Shown here: one piece after another, positions 41,615 through 49,069 of the stretch
Layout: each line of letters begins with the position of its first letter
Position numbering within the stretch: the stretch's first letter is position 1
Origin: Nocardia vulneris
GTDB taxonomy: Bacteria; Actinomycetota; Actinomycetes; Mycobacteriales; Mycobacteriaceae
DNA length: 64,000 bases
Direction: 5' to 3'
Assembly (NCBI RefSeq): GCF_001613425.1
Contig: NZ_BDCI01000053.1
Location: 22,374-86,373 of the forward strand
The notes under the pieces: model-generated
Databases searched by the model: none
Told to the model about the DNA's origin: nothing
The model's input: only the letters and a program-made list of their open reading frames with translations
Position numbers and translations under genes: made by a program

Positions 41615-42064
41615 TCAGCCGGTCTCGGTGATCGCGTCCAGCGCGGCGGAGAGTTCGGTGAGCGCGGCGACGGTCGCCGCGAGCTGTTCGTGACCGAGCT
41701 CGGCCACCAGCCGCCGCGCGACGACGGCGTGCTGCGGGTCGATGCGGCGGACCGCCGCGAGACCCGCATCGGTGACGGCGACGAGTTTGGCCCGCCGGTG
41801 CGCGGGGTTCGGCCGGTATTCGGCAAGTCCCTTGTCCACCAGCAGATCCGCGATGCGCTGCACGCTCTGCCTGGTGATACCCATCTCCCTGGCGATGCCG
41901 GCCACCGGCAGCGGCGCCCGCAGCACCGCGCCGAGCACCTGCCACCAGGCCGCGGTGAGCCCGGCCGGGCGGGCCAGTTCCTCGGCGATGGCGAGGAACT
42001 GGCCGTTCAGCCGAAATGACGTGATCGCGGCGGTCGCGAAGAGTTCCTGTTCATCCTTGGTCAC
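41615..42064 (-). CDS. MarR-family transcriptional regulator
   Basis: 149 residues. The winged helix reads LTAAWWQVLGAVLRAPLPVAGIAREMGITRQSVQRIADLLVDKGLAEYRPNP, then KLVAVTDAGLAAV of the wing. There is no Cys, so oxidation sensing by thiol chemistry is unlikely. GAGGAGG precedes the GTG at 42064. It lies 52 bases downstream of the pfpI-like gene in the same operon. Two palindromes overlapping the pfpI start are its probable autoregulatory operators. Confidence 0.9.
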   Translation of the reverse strand: MTKDEQELFATAAITSFRLNGQFLAIAEELARPAGLTAAWWQVLGAVLRAPLPVAGIAREMGITRQSVQRIADLLVDKGLAEYRPNPAHRRAKLVAVTDAGLAAVRRIDPQHAVVARRLVAELGHEQLAATVAALTELSAALDAITETG

Positions 42065-42116
42065 CCGTGCCTCCTCGCGATCCGGCCGAGCGGCCGGATC
42101 GCCGTGCGATTCTTCC

Positions 42117-42761
42117 TCATCCGACCGCGGCCGCGGCCTGCTGCTCGTCGTAAGCCGCGAGCACCTCCCAGCCCGCCCCGTCGGACTGCCCGTACAGCTG
42201 ATACCACCCCGCGAGCACGTGCGGCTCGTACACGCCGAGCTTGCCGAGCACCTCGCGCGCGAATTCGAACGGCGACGTACCGCCCGCGGTGATCAGCTCG
42301 CCGTCGGTCACCGCGGCCTCCTCGACATAGTGGTCCGCCCCCGCGTATCCGCTGTAGAGCAGGAATTCTCGAACGTTGCTGGTGTGCTTGCGCTCGTCGA
42401 GCAGGCCCTCGAGTGCCAACCCGAGAGTCGCACCGCAGATCGCCGCGACCGGCACGCCCGCCGCGAGGAACTCGCGCGCCTTGCGGGCGAACGGCTTCAG
42501 TTCTTCGGTGTCCCACGTATCCGCGCCCGCCAGGATCAGCATCGCGCTGTCTTCGGGTCGCAGATCGGCCAGCGCCATTTCCGGCGTGACGTGCATGCCG
42601 CCGAGCGTGGTGATCGGTGCGGTGCTCGGCCCGACCGTCTTGGTCTGCCACGTGCCCGGCTCTTTCTGCCAGTGCGTCCGGTTGATGTGCGCGGTGGCCG
42701 CGCCGATCTCCCAGTCGGAGAAGGTGTTGTAGACGGCTACGTGGACTGTTCTCTTCGTCAT
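42117..42761 (-). CDS. DJ-1/PfpI-family protein
   Basis: 214 residues of the class I glutamine-amidotransferase-like fold. The nucleophile elbow is VPVAAICGATLGLA with Cys109, and a conserved Glu lies in the N-terminal NTFSDWEIG. LILAGADTWD is the oxyanion side. Members act as glyoxalases, deglycases, proteases or isonitrile hydratases; which applies is not clear. The ATG at 42761 is itself inside the first of two operators, with AGGA 7 bases upstream. It forms an operon with marR. Confidence 0.87.
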   Translation of the reverse strand: MTKRTVHVAVYNTFSDWEIGAATAHINRTHWQKEPGTWQTKTVGPSTAPITTLGGMHVTPEMALADLRPEDSAMLILAGADTWDTEELKPFARKAREFLAAGVPVAAICGATLGLALEGLLDERKHTSNVREFLLYSGYAGADHYVEEAAVTDGELITAGGTSPFEFAREVLGKLGVYEPHVLAGWYQLYGQSDGAGWEVLAAYDEQQAAAAVG

Positions 42762-42777
42762 GACAGTATCCTGTCAT
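42760..42777. promoter_or_regulatory. MarR operator 1
   Basis: ATGACAG-TATC-CTGTCAT, a perfect dyad around four bases. It overlaps the pfpI start codon. Confidence 0.75.
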
Positions 42778-42779
42778 GT

Positions 42780-42797
42780 TTGACAGCATGCTGTCAA
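42780..42797. promoter_or_regulatory. MarR operator 2
   Basis: TTGACAG-CATG-CTGTCAA, a fully self-complementary 18-mer centred 20 bp from operator 1. It covers the likely -35 zone of the divergent RpiB-like gene. Confidence 0.75.
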
Positions 42798-42828
42798 TAG
42801 AATGCCCGCGACGACTTAGTCTGGAGGT

Positions 42829-43266
42829 ATGCGGATCTCCGTGGCAGCAGACGAGAACGTCGGAGTGGCACCGGAACTGGTGGCCGAATTGGCCGCGCGC
42901 GGACACGAGACAGTCCTGCACGGCGCGCTGTCCGATACCGAACGCGACGACTGGGCCTGGGCCAGCGCGGCCGCCGCCACGGATGTCGCGCACGGCCGCG
43001 CCGATCAGGCGATCGTGTGCTGCTGGACCGGGACGGGCGCGTCGATCGCCGCGAACAAGGTCGCGGGTATCCGCGCCGCGCTGTGCGGCGACGCGACGAC
43101 CGCGGCGGGCGCGCGCAAATGGAACGACGCGAACGTCCTCGCGCTGAGCCTGCGCCTGACGTCGAGCGCCGCCCTACGCGAAATCCTCGACGCCTGGTTC
43201 GGCACGAACCCGAGCACCGACCCCGTCGATCAGGCCAACGTCGCGCACCTCGGCGAAATCGGCTGA
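42829..43266 (+). CDS. Divergent RpiB/LacAB-like protein
   Basis: 145 residues, the length of RpiB. ASIAANKVAGIRAALCGDAT and NDANVLALSLR are clear family motifs. The catalytic Cys is kept (Cys65 in IVCCWTGTG), but the usual SDHAG loop reads ADENVG and the His of HNDAN is Trp98. Ribose-5-phosphate isomerase activity is therefore doubtful. A TAGTCT -10 (42817-42822) ends 6 bases before the ATG at 42829, so it is probably leaderless. It is divergent from pfpI-marR and may share their operators. Confidence 0.8.
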   Translation: MRISVAADENVGVAPELVAELAARGHETVLHGALSDTERDDWAWASAAAATDVAHGRADQAIVCCWTGTGASIAANKVAGIRAALCGDATTAAGARKWNDANVLALSLRLTSSAALREILDAWFGTNPSTDPVDQANVAHLGEIG

Positions 43267-43299
43267 CACCACAGACGGTTCGTATGGAACCTCGGTGGA

Positions 43300-44514
43300 T
43301 CAGCTCAGCGCGTGGTCGAGGTCGGCGAGGAGGTCGTCGAGGTCTTCCAGGCCCACGGAGATGCGCACGACGCCGTCGGTGAGGCCGATGGTGGCGCGGC
43401 CGTCGGGGCCCATCGCGCGGTGAGTTGTGGTGGCGGGGTGGGTGATCAGGGATTTCGCGTCGCCGAGGTTGTTGGAGATGTCGATGACGCGCAGCCGGTT
43501 GAGCACCTCGAAGGCGCGCTTCTTGGCCTCGTGCGCGGGCGCGTCGAGCTCGAAGGTGACCACGGTGCCGCCGCCGCTCATCTGGCTCGCGGCCAGCTCG
43601 TGCTGCGGATGTGATGCCAGGAACGGGTATTTCACCCAGCTGACGGCCTTGTTGGACTCCAGGAACCGGGCGATGCGCAGCGCGGACTCGGTGGAGTGCC
43701 GGACCCGCAGCGGCATCGTCTCCAGACCCTTGAGCAGGGTCCACGCGTTGAACGGGCTCAACGCCGGACCGGTATGGCGCATAAGGGTTTTCACCGGACC
43801 CTCGATGTAGTCCCGGGCACCGAGGATGGCGCCGCCGAGCACCCGGCCCTGGCCGTCGATGTGCTTGGTGCCCGAATAGACCACTACATCGGCGCCGAGT
43901 TCGAAACCGCGTTGCAGCAGCGGCGTGGCGAAGACGTTGTCCAGCGCCACTTTCGCGCCCGCGGCGTGCGCGAGTTCGGTGACCCGGCGCACGTCCACGA
44001 GGGTCTGCATCGGGTTGGCGGGCGTCTCGAAGAACACCGCCTGGGTCGGCACCGACAGCGCCGCTTCCCACTGGTCCAGGTCTTCGCCGTCGACGAAGAC
44101 GGTTTCCACGCCCCAGCGGGGCAGGATCTCGTTGCACACCACGAAGCAGGAACCGAAGAGGCTGCGCGCGGCCACGAGTCGGTCACCGGCGCCGAGCAGC
44201 GCGCCCAACGCCGTGAAGACCGCCGACATTCCGCTCGCGGTCGCGAAGCACGCCTCGGCGCCGTCGAGCAGCCGCATCCGCTCCTCGAACATGGCGACCG
44301 TCGGATTGCCGTAGCGGGAGTAGACGAAATGCTCGACGTCGCCGGTGAACGCGGCCTCGGCCGCCTCGGCGCTCTCGTAGACGAACCCGGAGGTCAGGTA
44401 CAGCGCCTCGGAAGTTTCCTCGAAACCCGAGCGGCGCAACCCACCTCGCACACCGAGGGTCGCGGGACCGACGCCTTCGGGCAGCGGCTTGTCGAACGCA
44501 CCACCGGTGATCAC
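43300..44514 (-). CDS. metZ: O-succinylhomoserine sulfhydrylase MetZ
   Basis: 404 residues of the Cys/Met-metabolism PLP family. LYLTSGFVYESAEAAEAAF, FVYSRYGNPTVAMFEERM, FATASGMSAVFTALGALL, FETPANPMQTLVDV and DVVVYSGTKHIDGQGRVLGG (PLP-binding Lys) are present. It makes homocysteine from O-succinylhomoserine and sulfide. GGGGAGG lies 5 bases before the GTG at 44514. It follows a rhodanese gene by 61 bases; both lie behind a SAM-IV riboswitch, which fits methionine synthesis. Confidence 0.95.
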   Translation of the reverse strand: MITGGAFDKPLPEGVGPATLGVRGGLRRSGFEETSEALYLTSGFVYESAEAAEAAFTGDVEHFVYSRYGNPTVAMFEERMRLLDGAEACFATASGMSAVFTALGALLGAGDRLVAARSLFGSCFVVCNEILPRWGVETVFVDGEDLDQWEAALSVPTQAVFFETPANPMQTLVDVRRVTELAHAAGAKVALDNVFATPLLQRGFELGADVVVYSGTKHIDGQGRVLGGAILGARDYIEGPVKTLMRHTGPALSPFNAWTLLKGLETMPLRVRHSTESALRIARFLESNKAVSWVKYPFLASHPQHELAASQMSGGGTVVTFELDAPAHEAKKRAFEVLNRLRVIDISNNLGDAKSLITHPATTTHRAMGPDGRATIGLTDGVVRISVGLEDLDDLLADLDHALS

Positions 44515-44575
44515 GACTGCCTCCCCGCGTTCCGCACACCACCGAACACCGGCGCGCTACAGCACGCCCCCGCGT

Positions 44576-44992
44576 TCACGACTGCCGCCAGGGCAGGCCG
44601 AGGGCACGCCAGCCGGAGCCGCCGCGATGCCCGTGTTCGTCGAGCGGGCCTTCGAAACCTTCGACCACGTTGTAGGAGGCGCTGAAGCCGGCGGCGGTCG
44701 AGGCGACCGCCGCGCCGATGGAACGCTGCCCCGAACGGCAGAGGAAGATCACCGGCGCCTCCGGCTTGCGCCCGTCGAGCGCCGCGAGCAGCTGGTCGGT
44801 GAACTCGCCGTTGCGCGTGCCGCTGCTGTCGACCCACTCGATCAGGACCGTCTGACGGTCGATCGAGCTGGTGTCGGGCACCCCCACGAACTTCCATTCG
44901 GCGGTGGTGCGCACGTCGACCAGAATGGCATCAGGATTGTCGCGCAACAGTTCCCACGCCTGCTGCGGCGTGATGTCACCGGCATAACTCAT
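44576..44992 (-). CDS. Single-domain rhodanese (Rv0390-like)
   Basis: 138 residues. DAILVDVRTTAEWKFVGVPD and the active loop FLCRSGQRSIGAA with catalytic Cys mark a rhodanese sulfurtransferase. Its place before metZ suggests that it supplies or traps sulfane sulfur/sulfide for homocysteine formation; this is inference. The ATG at 44992 has a strong AGGAGG. It is the first gene controlled by the SAM-IV riboswitch. Confidence 0.92.
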   Translation of the reverse strand: MSYAGDITPQQAWELLRDNPDAILVDVRTTAEWKFVGVPDTSSIDRQTVLIEWVDSSGTRNGEFTDQLLAALDGRKPEAPVIFLCRSGQRSIGAAVASTAAGFSASYNVVEGFEGPLDEHGHRGGSGWRALGLPWRQS

Positions 44993-45016
44993 GTGGACCT
45001 CCTTGAATCCGCACTT

Positions 45017-45039
45017 GCCGCGCTCGATCGACGCGCGGC
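45017..45039 (-). terminator. Hairpin between SAM-IV aptamer and the rhodanese start
   Basis: GCCGCGC (45017-45023) and GCGCGGC (45033-45039), 7-bp stem in the leader 3' to the aptamer. It may be part of the expression platform; there is no T-run. Confidence 0.4.
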
Positions 45040-45041
45040 CA

Positions 45042-45120
45042 GGTCGTCACCCGGAGCACCCCACCGCGGAGGAGGGTTGCCGACCAGTATTGCCGGGGCT
45101 TGACACTGGTTCTCATGACC
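45042..45120 (-). ncRNA. SAM-IV riboswitch aptamer
   Basis: The minus-strand leader of rhodanese-metZ reads GGTCATGAGAACCAGTGTCA, then AAGCCCCGGC, CTGGTCGGCAACCCTCC, CCGCGGTGGGGTGCTCCGGGT and GACGACC. These are the conserved blocks of the actinobacterial SAM-IV class in correct order, with the closing helix GGTC/GACC and the CCAGT/ACTGG helix intact. It binds S-adenosylmethionine and should switch off the two genes. It lies 50 bases before the rhodanese ATG. Confidence 0.9.
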
Positions 45121-45128
45121 TTCAGCTG

Positions 45129-45158
45129 AGATTGCCTGGACAAGGGTCACCGTGTCAA
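45129..45158 (-). promoter_or_regulatory. Promoter of the SAM-IV-rhodanese-metZ transcript
   Basis: On the minus strand TTGACA (45153-45158), 18-base spacer, CAATCT (45129-45134). Transcription would begin right at the 5' edge of the aptamer, which supports both calls. Confidence 0.7.
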
Positions 45159-45183
45159 ACGGCTGCTCACGCTGTGGGAACGG

Positions 45184-45630
45184 TCAATTGCAGACCAGCC
45201 ATTTGTCGCCGGATCTGGTCAGATTCCAGAGGGCGGTGGCCTCGTTGCCCTCGACCTTGGTGGTGACGGTCGCCTTGGCGCGGTCGCCGTCGACCATCGG
45301 GTTCTCGATTTTCGTTACCTCTACAGTCTTTCCGGCACCGGAGCGCCCCGCCAGTGGGGACCGCTTCGGATCGAAATCCGGGCAGCCCGTGCCTGGTGGC
45401 GGCACCGCGCTGGTCTGGTTGCTGCCCTCGACGAAGCGGTTGACCGCGGCGGTGATCCGGTCGGATTCTGTGACATTTTTCTCAGCGGGCGAGACCACCC
45501 CGCCGATGATGATTGCCGCGAGCACGAGCACCGCGAAAATCCCGGCCGCGACGAACGGCACCACCGAGCGCCGATCGGTCTGATCGACCACGATGGGCTC
45601 GTCTGCGGCGGGCGGCTGCGGCTCAGTCAT
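45184..45630 (-). CDS. Single-TM exported protein of unknown function
   Basis: 148 residues. A short acidic N-terminus with DQTDRR is followed by one TM helix (VVPFVAAGIFAVLVLAAIII), then an external domain of about 100 residues that looks like an NTF2/DUF4878-type fold: ESDRITAAVNRFVEGSNQ, AKATVTTKVEGNEATALWNL and a final DKWLVCN. One Cys pair (GCPDF and the terminal VCN) could form a disulfide. I do not assign a function. It lies upstream of the riboswitch operon but ends before its promoter. Confidence 0.75.
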   Translation of the reverse strand: MTEPQPPAADEPIVVDQTDRRSVVPFVAAGIFAVLVLAAIIIGGVVSPAEKNVTESDRITAAVNRFVEGSNQTSAVPPPGTGCPDFDPKRSPLAGRSGAGKTVEVTKIENPMVDGDRAKATVTTKVEGNEATALWNLTRSGDKWLVCN

Positions 45631-45978
45631 ACGACGATGATCCCTGGTCGGCGGCGCAATCCGGCGATCGGCCCCGCATCGCGGGCGCGGCGACGCCGAA
45701 CTCCGCTGCGGCACGCGAGGATTAGCGCGCGCAGAGCGGGTAACCAGGACAGAACGCCCGGGGTGGCATCCGCTCAGTTCACGCACCGCCGCGGGCGGGC
45801 CCGCGCAGCACCGATAGAATCGCAAGACTGCGGCCTGCTGTCATAGCCGCGACGGAGTGGGCCACGAGCCGGCGACTCCGGGGTCCGCATCGGTAGGTGC
45901 AACCAGCCAGCGCGTGACTTAGCCTAGGCTAAGCAAGACGCCGTTAATTTGTTCTCGACCATAAGGGTGCCGTTAAAG
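45631..45978. other. 348-bp divergent intergenic region before fprA
   Basis: No gene was seen. It contains the upstream region of the minus-strand exported protein and, near the right end, an IdeR-like box (45920-45938) followed by AT-rich DNA leading into fprA. Confidence 0.5.
45920..45938 (+). promoter_or_regulatory. IdeR/DtxR-like iron box before fprA
   Basis: TTAGCCTAGGCTAAGCAAG matches the 19-bp consensus TWAGGTWAGSCTWACCTWA at about 14 positions, including the whole central TAGGCTAA. The perfect palindrome is CTTAGCCTAGGCTAAG (45919-45934). It lies about 40 bases before the fprA ATG. Confidence 0.5.
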
Positions 45979-47367
45979 ATGACCGAACAGAGTGCCGCTA
46001 CCCGCCCGCTCCGCATCGCCATCGTCGGCGCCGGGCCGGCCGGGATCTACGCCGCCGACGCCCTGATGAAGTCCGATGCCGAGGTGAGCATCGACCTGTT
46101 CGAGCGCATGCCCGCGCCGTTCGGTCTGATCCGCTACGGCGTCGCGCCGGATCACCCGCGGATCAAGGGCATCATCACCGCGCTGCACAAGGTGCTCGAC
46201 AAGCCGCAGGTGCGCCTGCTCGGCAACATCGACTACGGCACCGACATCACCCTGGACGACCTGCGCACCTTCTATGACGCGGTGATCTTCTCCACCGGCG
46301 CCAACGCCGACCGCGCGCTCGACATCCCCGGCATCGGACTGGACGGCTCCTACGGCGCCGCCGACTTCGTCTCCTGGTACGACGGCCACCCGGACGTGCC
46401 GCGCACCTGGCCGCTGGACGCGGAGAAGGTCGCGGTGCTCGGCGTCGGCAACGTGGCGCTCGACGTGGCGCGCGTACTGGCCAAGACCGGTGACGAGCTG
46501 CTGCCGACCGAGATCCCGCCGAACGTCTACGCCGGTCTGAAGGCCAACAAGGCGGTGGAGGTGCACGTCTTCGGGCGGCGCGGCCCGGCACAGGCCAAGT
46601 TCACCCCGCTGGAACTGCGCGAACTGGACCACTCGCCGACCATCGAGGTCATCGTCGATCCCGAGGACATCGACTACGACGAGGGCTCCGAGGCCGCGCG
46701 CCGGCACTCCAAGCAGGTCGACATGATCGCGAACACGCTGGAGCAGTGGGCCATTCGCGACGTCGGCAACCGGCCGCACAAGCTGTTCCTGCACTTCTTC
46801 GAGTCGCCCGCCGAGATCCTCGGCGAGGACGGCAAGGTCGTCGGCCTGCGCACCGAGCGCACCCAGCTCGACGGCACCGGCAACGTCAAGGGCACCGGCG
46901 TCTTCAAGGACTGGGACGTGCAGGCGATCTACCGCGCCGTCGGCTACCTCTCGCAGAACCTGACCAACCTGCCGTTCGACGACCAGGCCGGCACCGTGCC
47001 CAACGAGGCGGGCCGCGTCATCGCCGACGAGAACGCCGACGGCGCCGACCGCTACATTCCGGCCACCTACGTCACCGGCTGGATCAAGCGCGGCCCGGTC
47101 GGCCTCATCGGCCACACCAAGGGCGACGCCAACGAGACCGTGGCCTGCCTGCTCGACAACAGCAAGGACTTCACCCCGGCCGAGCGCCCGGAGCTGGACG
47201 CCGTCACCGAGTTCCTCGAGGGCAAGGGCATCCCGTTCACCACCTGGCAGGGCTGGTACCGCCTGGACGCGCACGAGCGCGCGCTCGGCGAGCCCGAGGG
47301 CCGCGAGCGCGTCAAGGTGGTCGAGCGCGAGGACATGCTGCGCGCCAGCGAGCCGCACAAGGTCTGA
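45979..47367 (+). CDS. fprA: Ferredoxin/adrenodoxin-type NADP reductase FprA
   Basis: 462 residues. FAD Rossmann IAIVGAGPAGIYAADALMK, then MPAPFGLIRYGVAPDHPRIKG, NADP-domain VAVLGVGNVALDVARVLAK, HVFGRRGPAQAKFT, and the C-terminal YVTGWIKRGPVGLIGHTKGDANETV, all characteristic of adrenodoxin-reductase-like FprA. It passes electrons from NADPH to ferredoxins that serve P450s and other enzymes. The ATG at 45979 is chosen because the Rossmann motif begins at residue 13; no good Shine-Dalgarno is visible. The IdeR-like box suggests iron control. Confidence 0.94.
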   Translation: MTEQSAATRPLRIAIVGAGPAGIYAADALMKSDAEVSIDLFERMPAPFGLIRYGVAPDHPRIKGIITALHKVLDKPQVRLLGNIDYGTDITLDDLRTFYDAVIFSTGANADRALDIPGIGLDGSYGAADFVSWYDGHPDVPRTWPLDAEKVAVLGVGNVALDVARVLAKTGDELLPTEIPPNVYAGLKANKAVEVHVFGRRGPAQAKFTPLELRELDHSPTIEVIVDPEDIDYDEGSEAARRHSKQVDMIANTLEQWAIRDVGNRPHKLFLHFFESPAEILGEDGKVVGLRTERTQLDGTGNVKGTGVFKDWDVQAIYRAVGYLSQNLTNLPFDDQAGTVPNEAGRVIADENADGADRYIPATYVTGWIKRGPVGLIGHTKGDANETVACLLDNSKDFTPAERPELDAVTEFLEGKGIPFTTWQGWYRLDAHERALGEPEGRERVKVVEREDMLRASEPHKV

Positions 47368-47429
47368 GCCCCGGCTCGCCGGTAACCGTCGCGACAGCGA
47401 AACTTCGCGCACTGAGGCATTCTGTACAA

Positions 47430-48302
47430 GTGTTCGATGCCCATCTCCATATCTTCGACCCGCGGTTCCCGCGGGTCGAGAACGAGGGCTACCTGCCCGA
47501 CCCGTTCACCATCGCCGACTATCGAAAGCGCATGTCGCGCTTCGATATCGACGGTGGTGCGGTGGTCAGCGGGTCATTCCAGGGCACCGATCAGACCTAT
47601 CTGCGGGCCGCCCTCGCCGAGCTGGGCGAGGGCTGGGTCGGCGTCACCCGGCTCGATCTCGACGCCACCGACGACGAGATCATCGAGCTGGACCGGATCG
47701 GCGTGCGCGGGCTGCGGTTCAACCTCAAGCGCGCCGCCGCCGACATCACCGGCATGACCCTGCAGGCGCTGCGCGCGCACGAACTGGTCGGCTGGCATGT
47801 CGAGGTCTACATCGACGGCACGATGCTCACCTCGCTGCAGCCGGTGCTGTCCAAGTTGCCCGCGTTCACCATCGACCATCTCGGCATGTCCGAGGAGGGC
47901 CTGCCCTACCTGCTCGATCTCGTCGATCGCGGGGCCCGGGTCAAGGCAACGGGTTTCGGCCGGGTCGCGTTGCATGTCGCCGACACGCTGCGCCGGATCC
48001 ACGCGGTCAATCCCGAGGCACTGATGTTCGGCACCGACCTGCCCGGCACCCGCGCGGGCCGCCCCTTCCAGGATTCCGACGTCGACCTGCTCTGCGATGT
48101 CGTCGGCACCGACATGTTCGCCGTACTCGAGGACAACGCCCGCGCCTGTTACCGCCTGCCCGCCAAGGCCCGCGCCGTCCCCGAAGACCCGGCCCCCACC
48201 CTCCCCCTGCATCGCACCGAACAACCCACCCTCCCCATCCGCCGCGACGCCCTCCCCACCCCGGACACCACCGACACCCTCCCCCTCCCCATCATCGAGT
48301 AG
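47430..48302 (+). CDS. Amidohydrolase-2 family protein with proline-rich tail
   Basis: 290 residues. The first motif DAHLHIFDPRFPR is the metal-binding HxH of the amidohydrolase TIM barrel; FTIDHLGMSEEGLPYL has the next His and LMFGTDLPGTRAG the metal Asp. Relatives hydrolyse or decarboxylate lactones and aromatic acids; the substrate is unknown. After residue about 252 the tail contains four TLP(L/I)-type repeats and no folded domain. The GTG at 47430 has CATTCT 6 bases upstream. It follows fprA by 62 bases. Confidence 0.82.
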   Translation: MFDAHLHIFDPRFPRVENEGYLPDPFTIADYRKRMSRFDIDGGAVVSGSFQGTDQTYLRAALAELGEGWVGVTRLDLDATDDEIIELDRIGVRGLRFNLKRAAADITGMTLQALRAHELVGWHVEVYIDGTMLTSLQPVLSKLPAFTIDHLGMSEEGLPYLLDLVDRGARVKATGFGRVALHVADTLRRIHAVNPEALMFGTDLPGTRAGRPFQDSDVDLLCDVVGTDMFAVLEDNARACYRLPAKARAVPEDPAPTLPLHRTEQPTLPIRRDALPTPDTTDTLPLPIIE

Positions 48303-48336
48303 AGCTCGGGCACAGCGCCTTTCACGACTCAGCGGG

Positions 48337-48819
48337 TCACGCGACGAGGGCGCCGACGAGCCAGACGCCGGTGGCGAGGAGGGCGCCGAGGAGTTCGATG
48401 AGCATGGAGAGGCCGACGCCTTTGAGGGCGTGCATCGTTGCCTGCCAAGCCTGTTGGTTGACGCGCAGGCGGTGCAGTTCGGAAAGGTAAACGCCGAGAA
48501 CGAATCCCACGAACAGGCCGACGACTGGGATGACGAAGAAGCCGACGATGCCGAGTACCGCGCCGAAGAACAGCGAGCGGTTGGCCACGCCCGCGTCCTT
48601 CAACTTCCGGCCGGGCCAGGTGTATTTGATGACACCGGACAGCACGAGCAGGGCCGTGCTGATGCCGAAGACGGTCCAGGCGGTGGCACCGCCGGTCACG
48701 AACGCCCAGACGGCGATCGCGCCGAAGATCAGGATGACGCCGGGCAGGATCGGGACGATGATCCCGAGCAGGCCGACGAGGATGACGAGACCGACGACGA
48801 TCTCCCCGGCGACACTCAT
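48337..48819 (-). CDS. DUF456-family membrane protein
   Basis: 160 residues with about four to five TM helices: IVVGLVILVGLLGIIVPILP, VILIFGAIAVWAFVTGG, WTVFGISTALLVLSGVI, FFGAVLGIVGFFVIPVVGLF and a last helix near the C-terminus. The PILPG start and repeated glycine-zipper pattern are the DUF456 signature. No function is established. The ATG at 48819 has GAGG upstream. It converges with the amidohydrolase gene. Confidence 0.83.
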   Translation of the reverse strand: MSVAGEIVVGLVILVGLLGIIVPILPGVILIFGAIAVWAFVTGGATAWTVFGISTALLVLSGVIKYTWPGRKLKDAGVANRSLFFGAVLGIVGFFVIPVVGLFVGFVLGVYLSELHRLRVNQQAWQATMHALKGVGLSMLIELLGALLATGVWLVGALVA

Positions 48820-48980
48820 GCCCGAGCCTCGCTGACCAGCGGCCGCGCCGTGCGCTGTGCCATGACTCCACCTCACTGCGCTCTCGCCGGACGCTCCCGC
48901 GGTTGTCGCGCTTGCGAGGATTGTGACTTACCAGCTCGTGCGGCGCACAGCAACCGGGGGTGGGTGAGTGCGGCAAAGTT

Positions 48981-48997
48981 ATTGTCATACTGTCAAT
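48981..48997. promoter_or_regulatory. 17-bp imperfect palindrome before the racemase gene
   Basis: ATTGTCA-TAC-TGTCAAT, with one mismatched pair, 73 bases before the GTG at 49070, in the only AT-rich stretch of the gap. It is a candidate operator. Confidence 0.35.
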
Positions 48998-49069
48998 ACA
49001 TCCGCCGGCGGCTCCGGCGGCAGCGCCGGGGCGCCGGTGCGCTGGATCAACGACGAACCGAGGTAGGGC

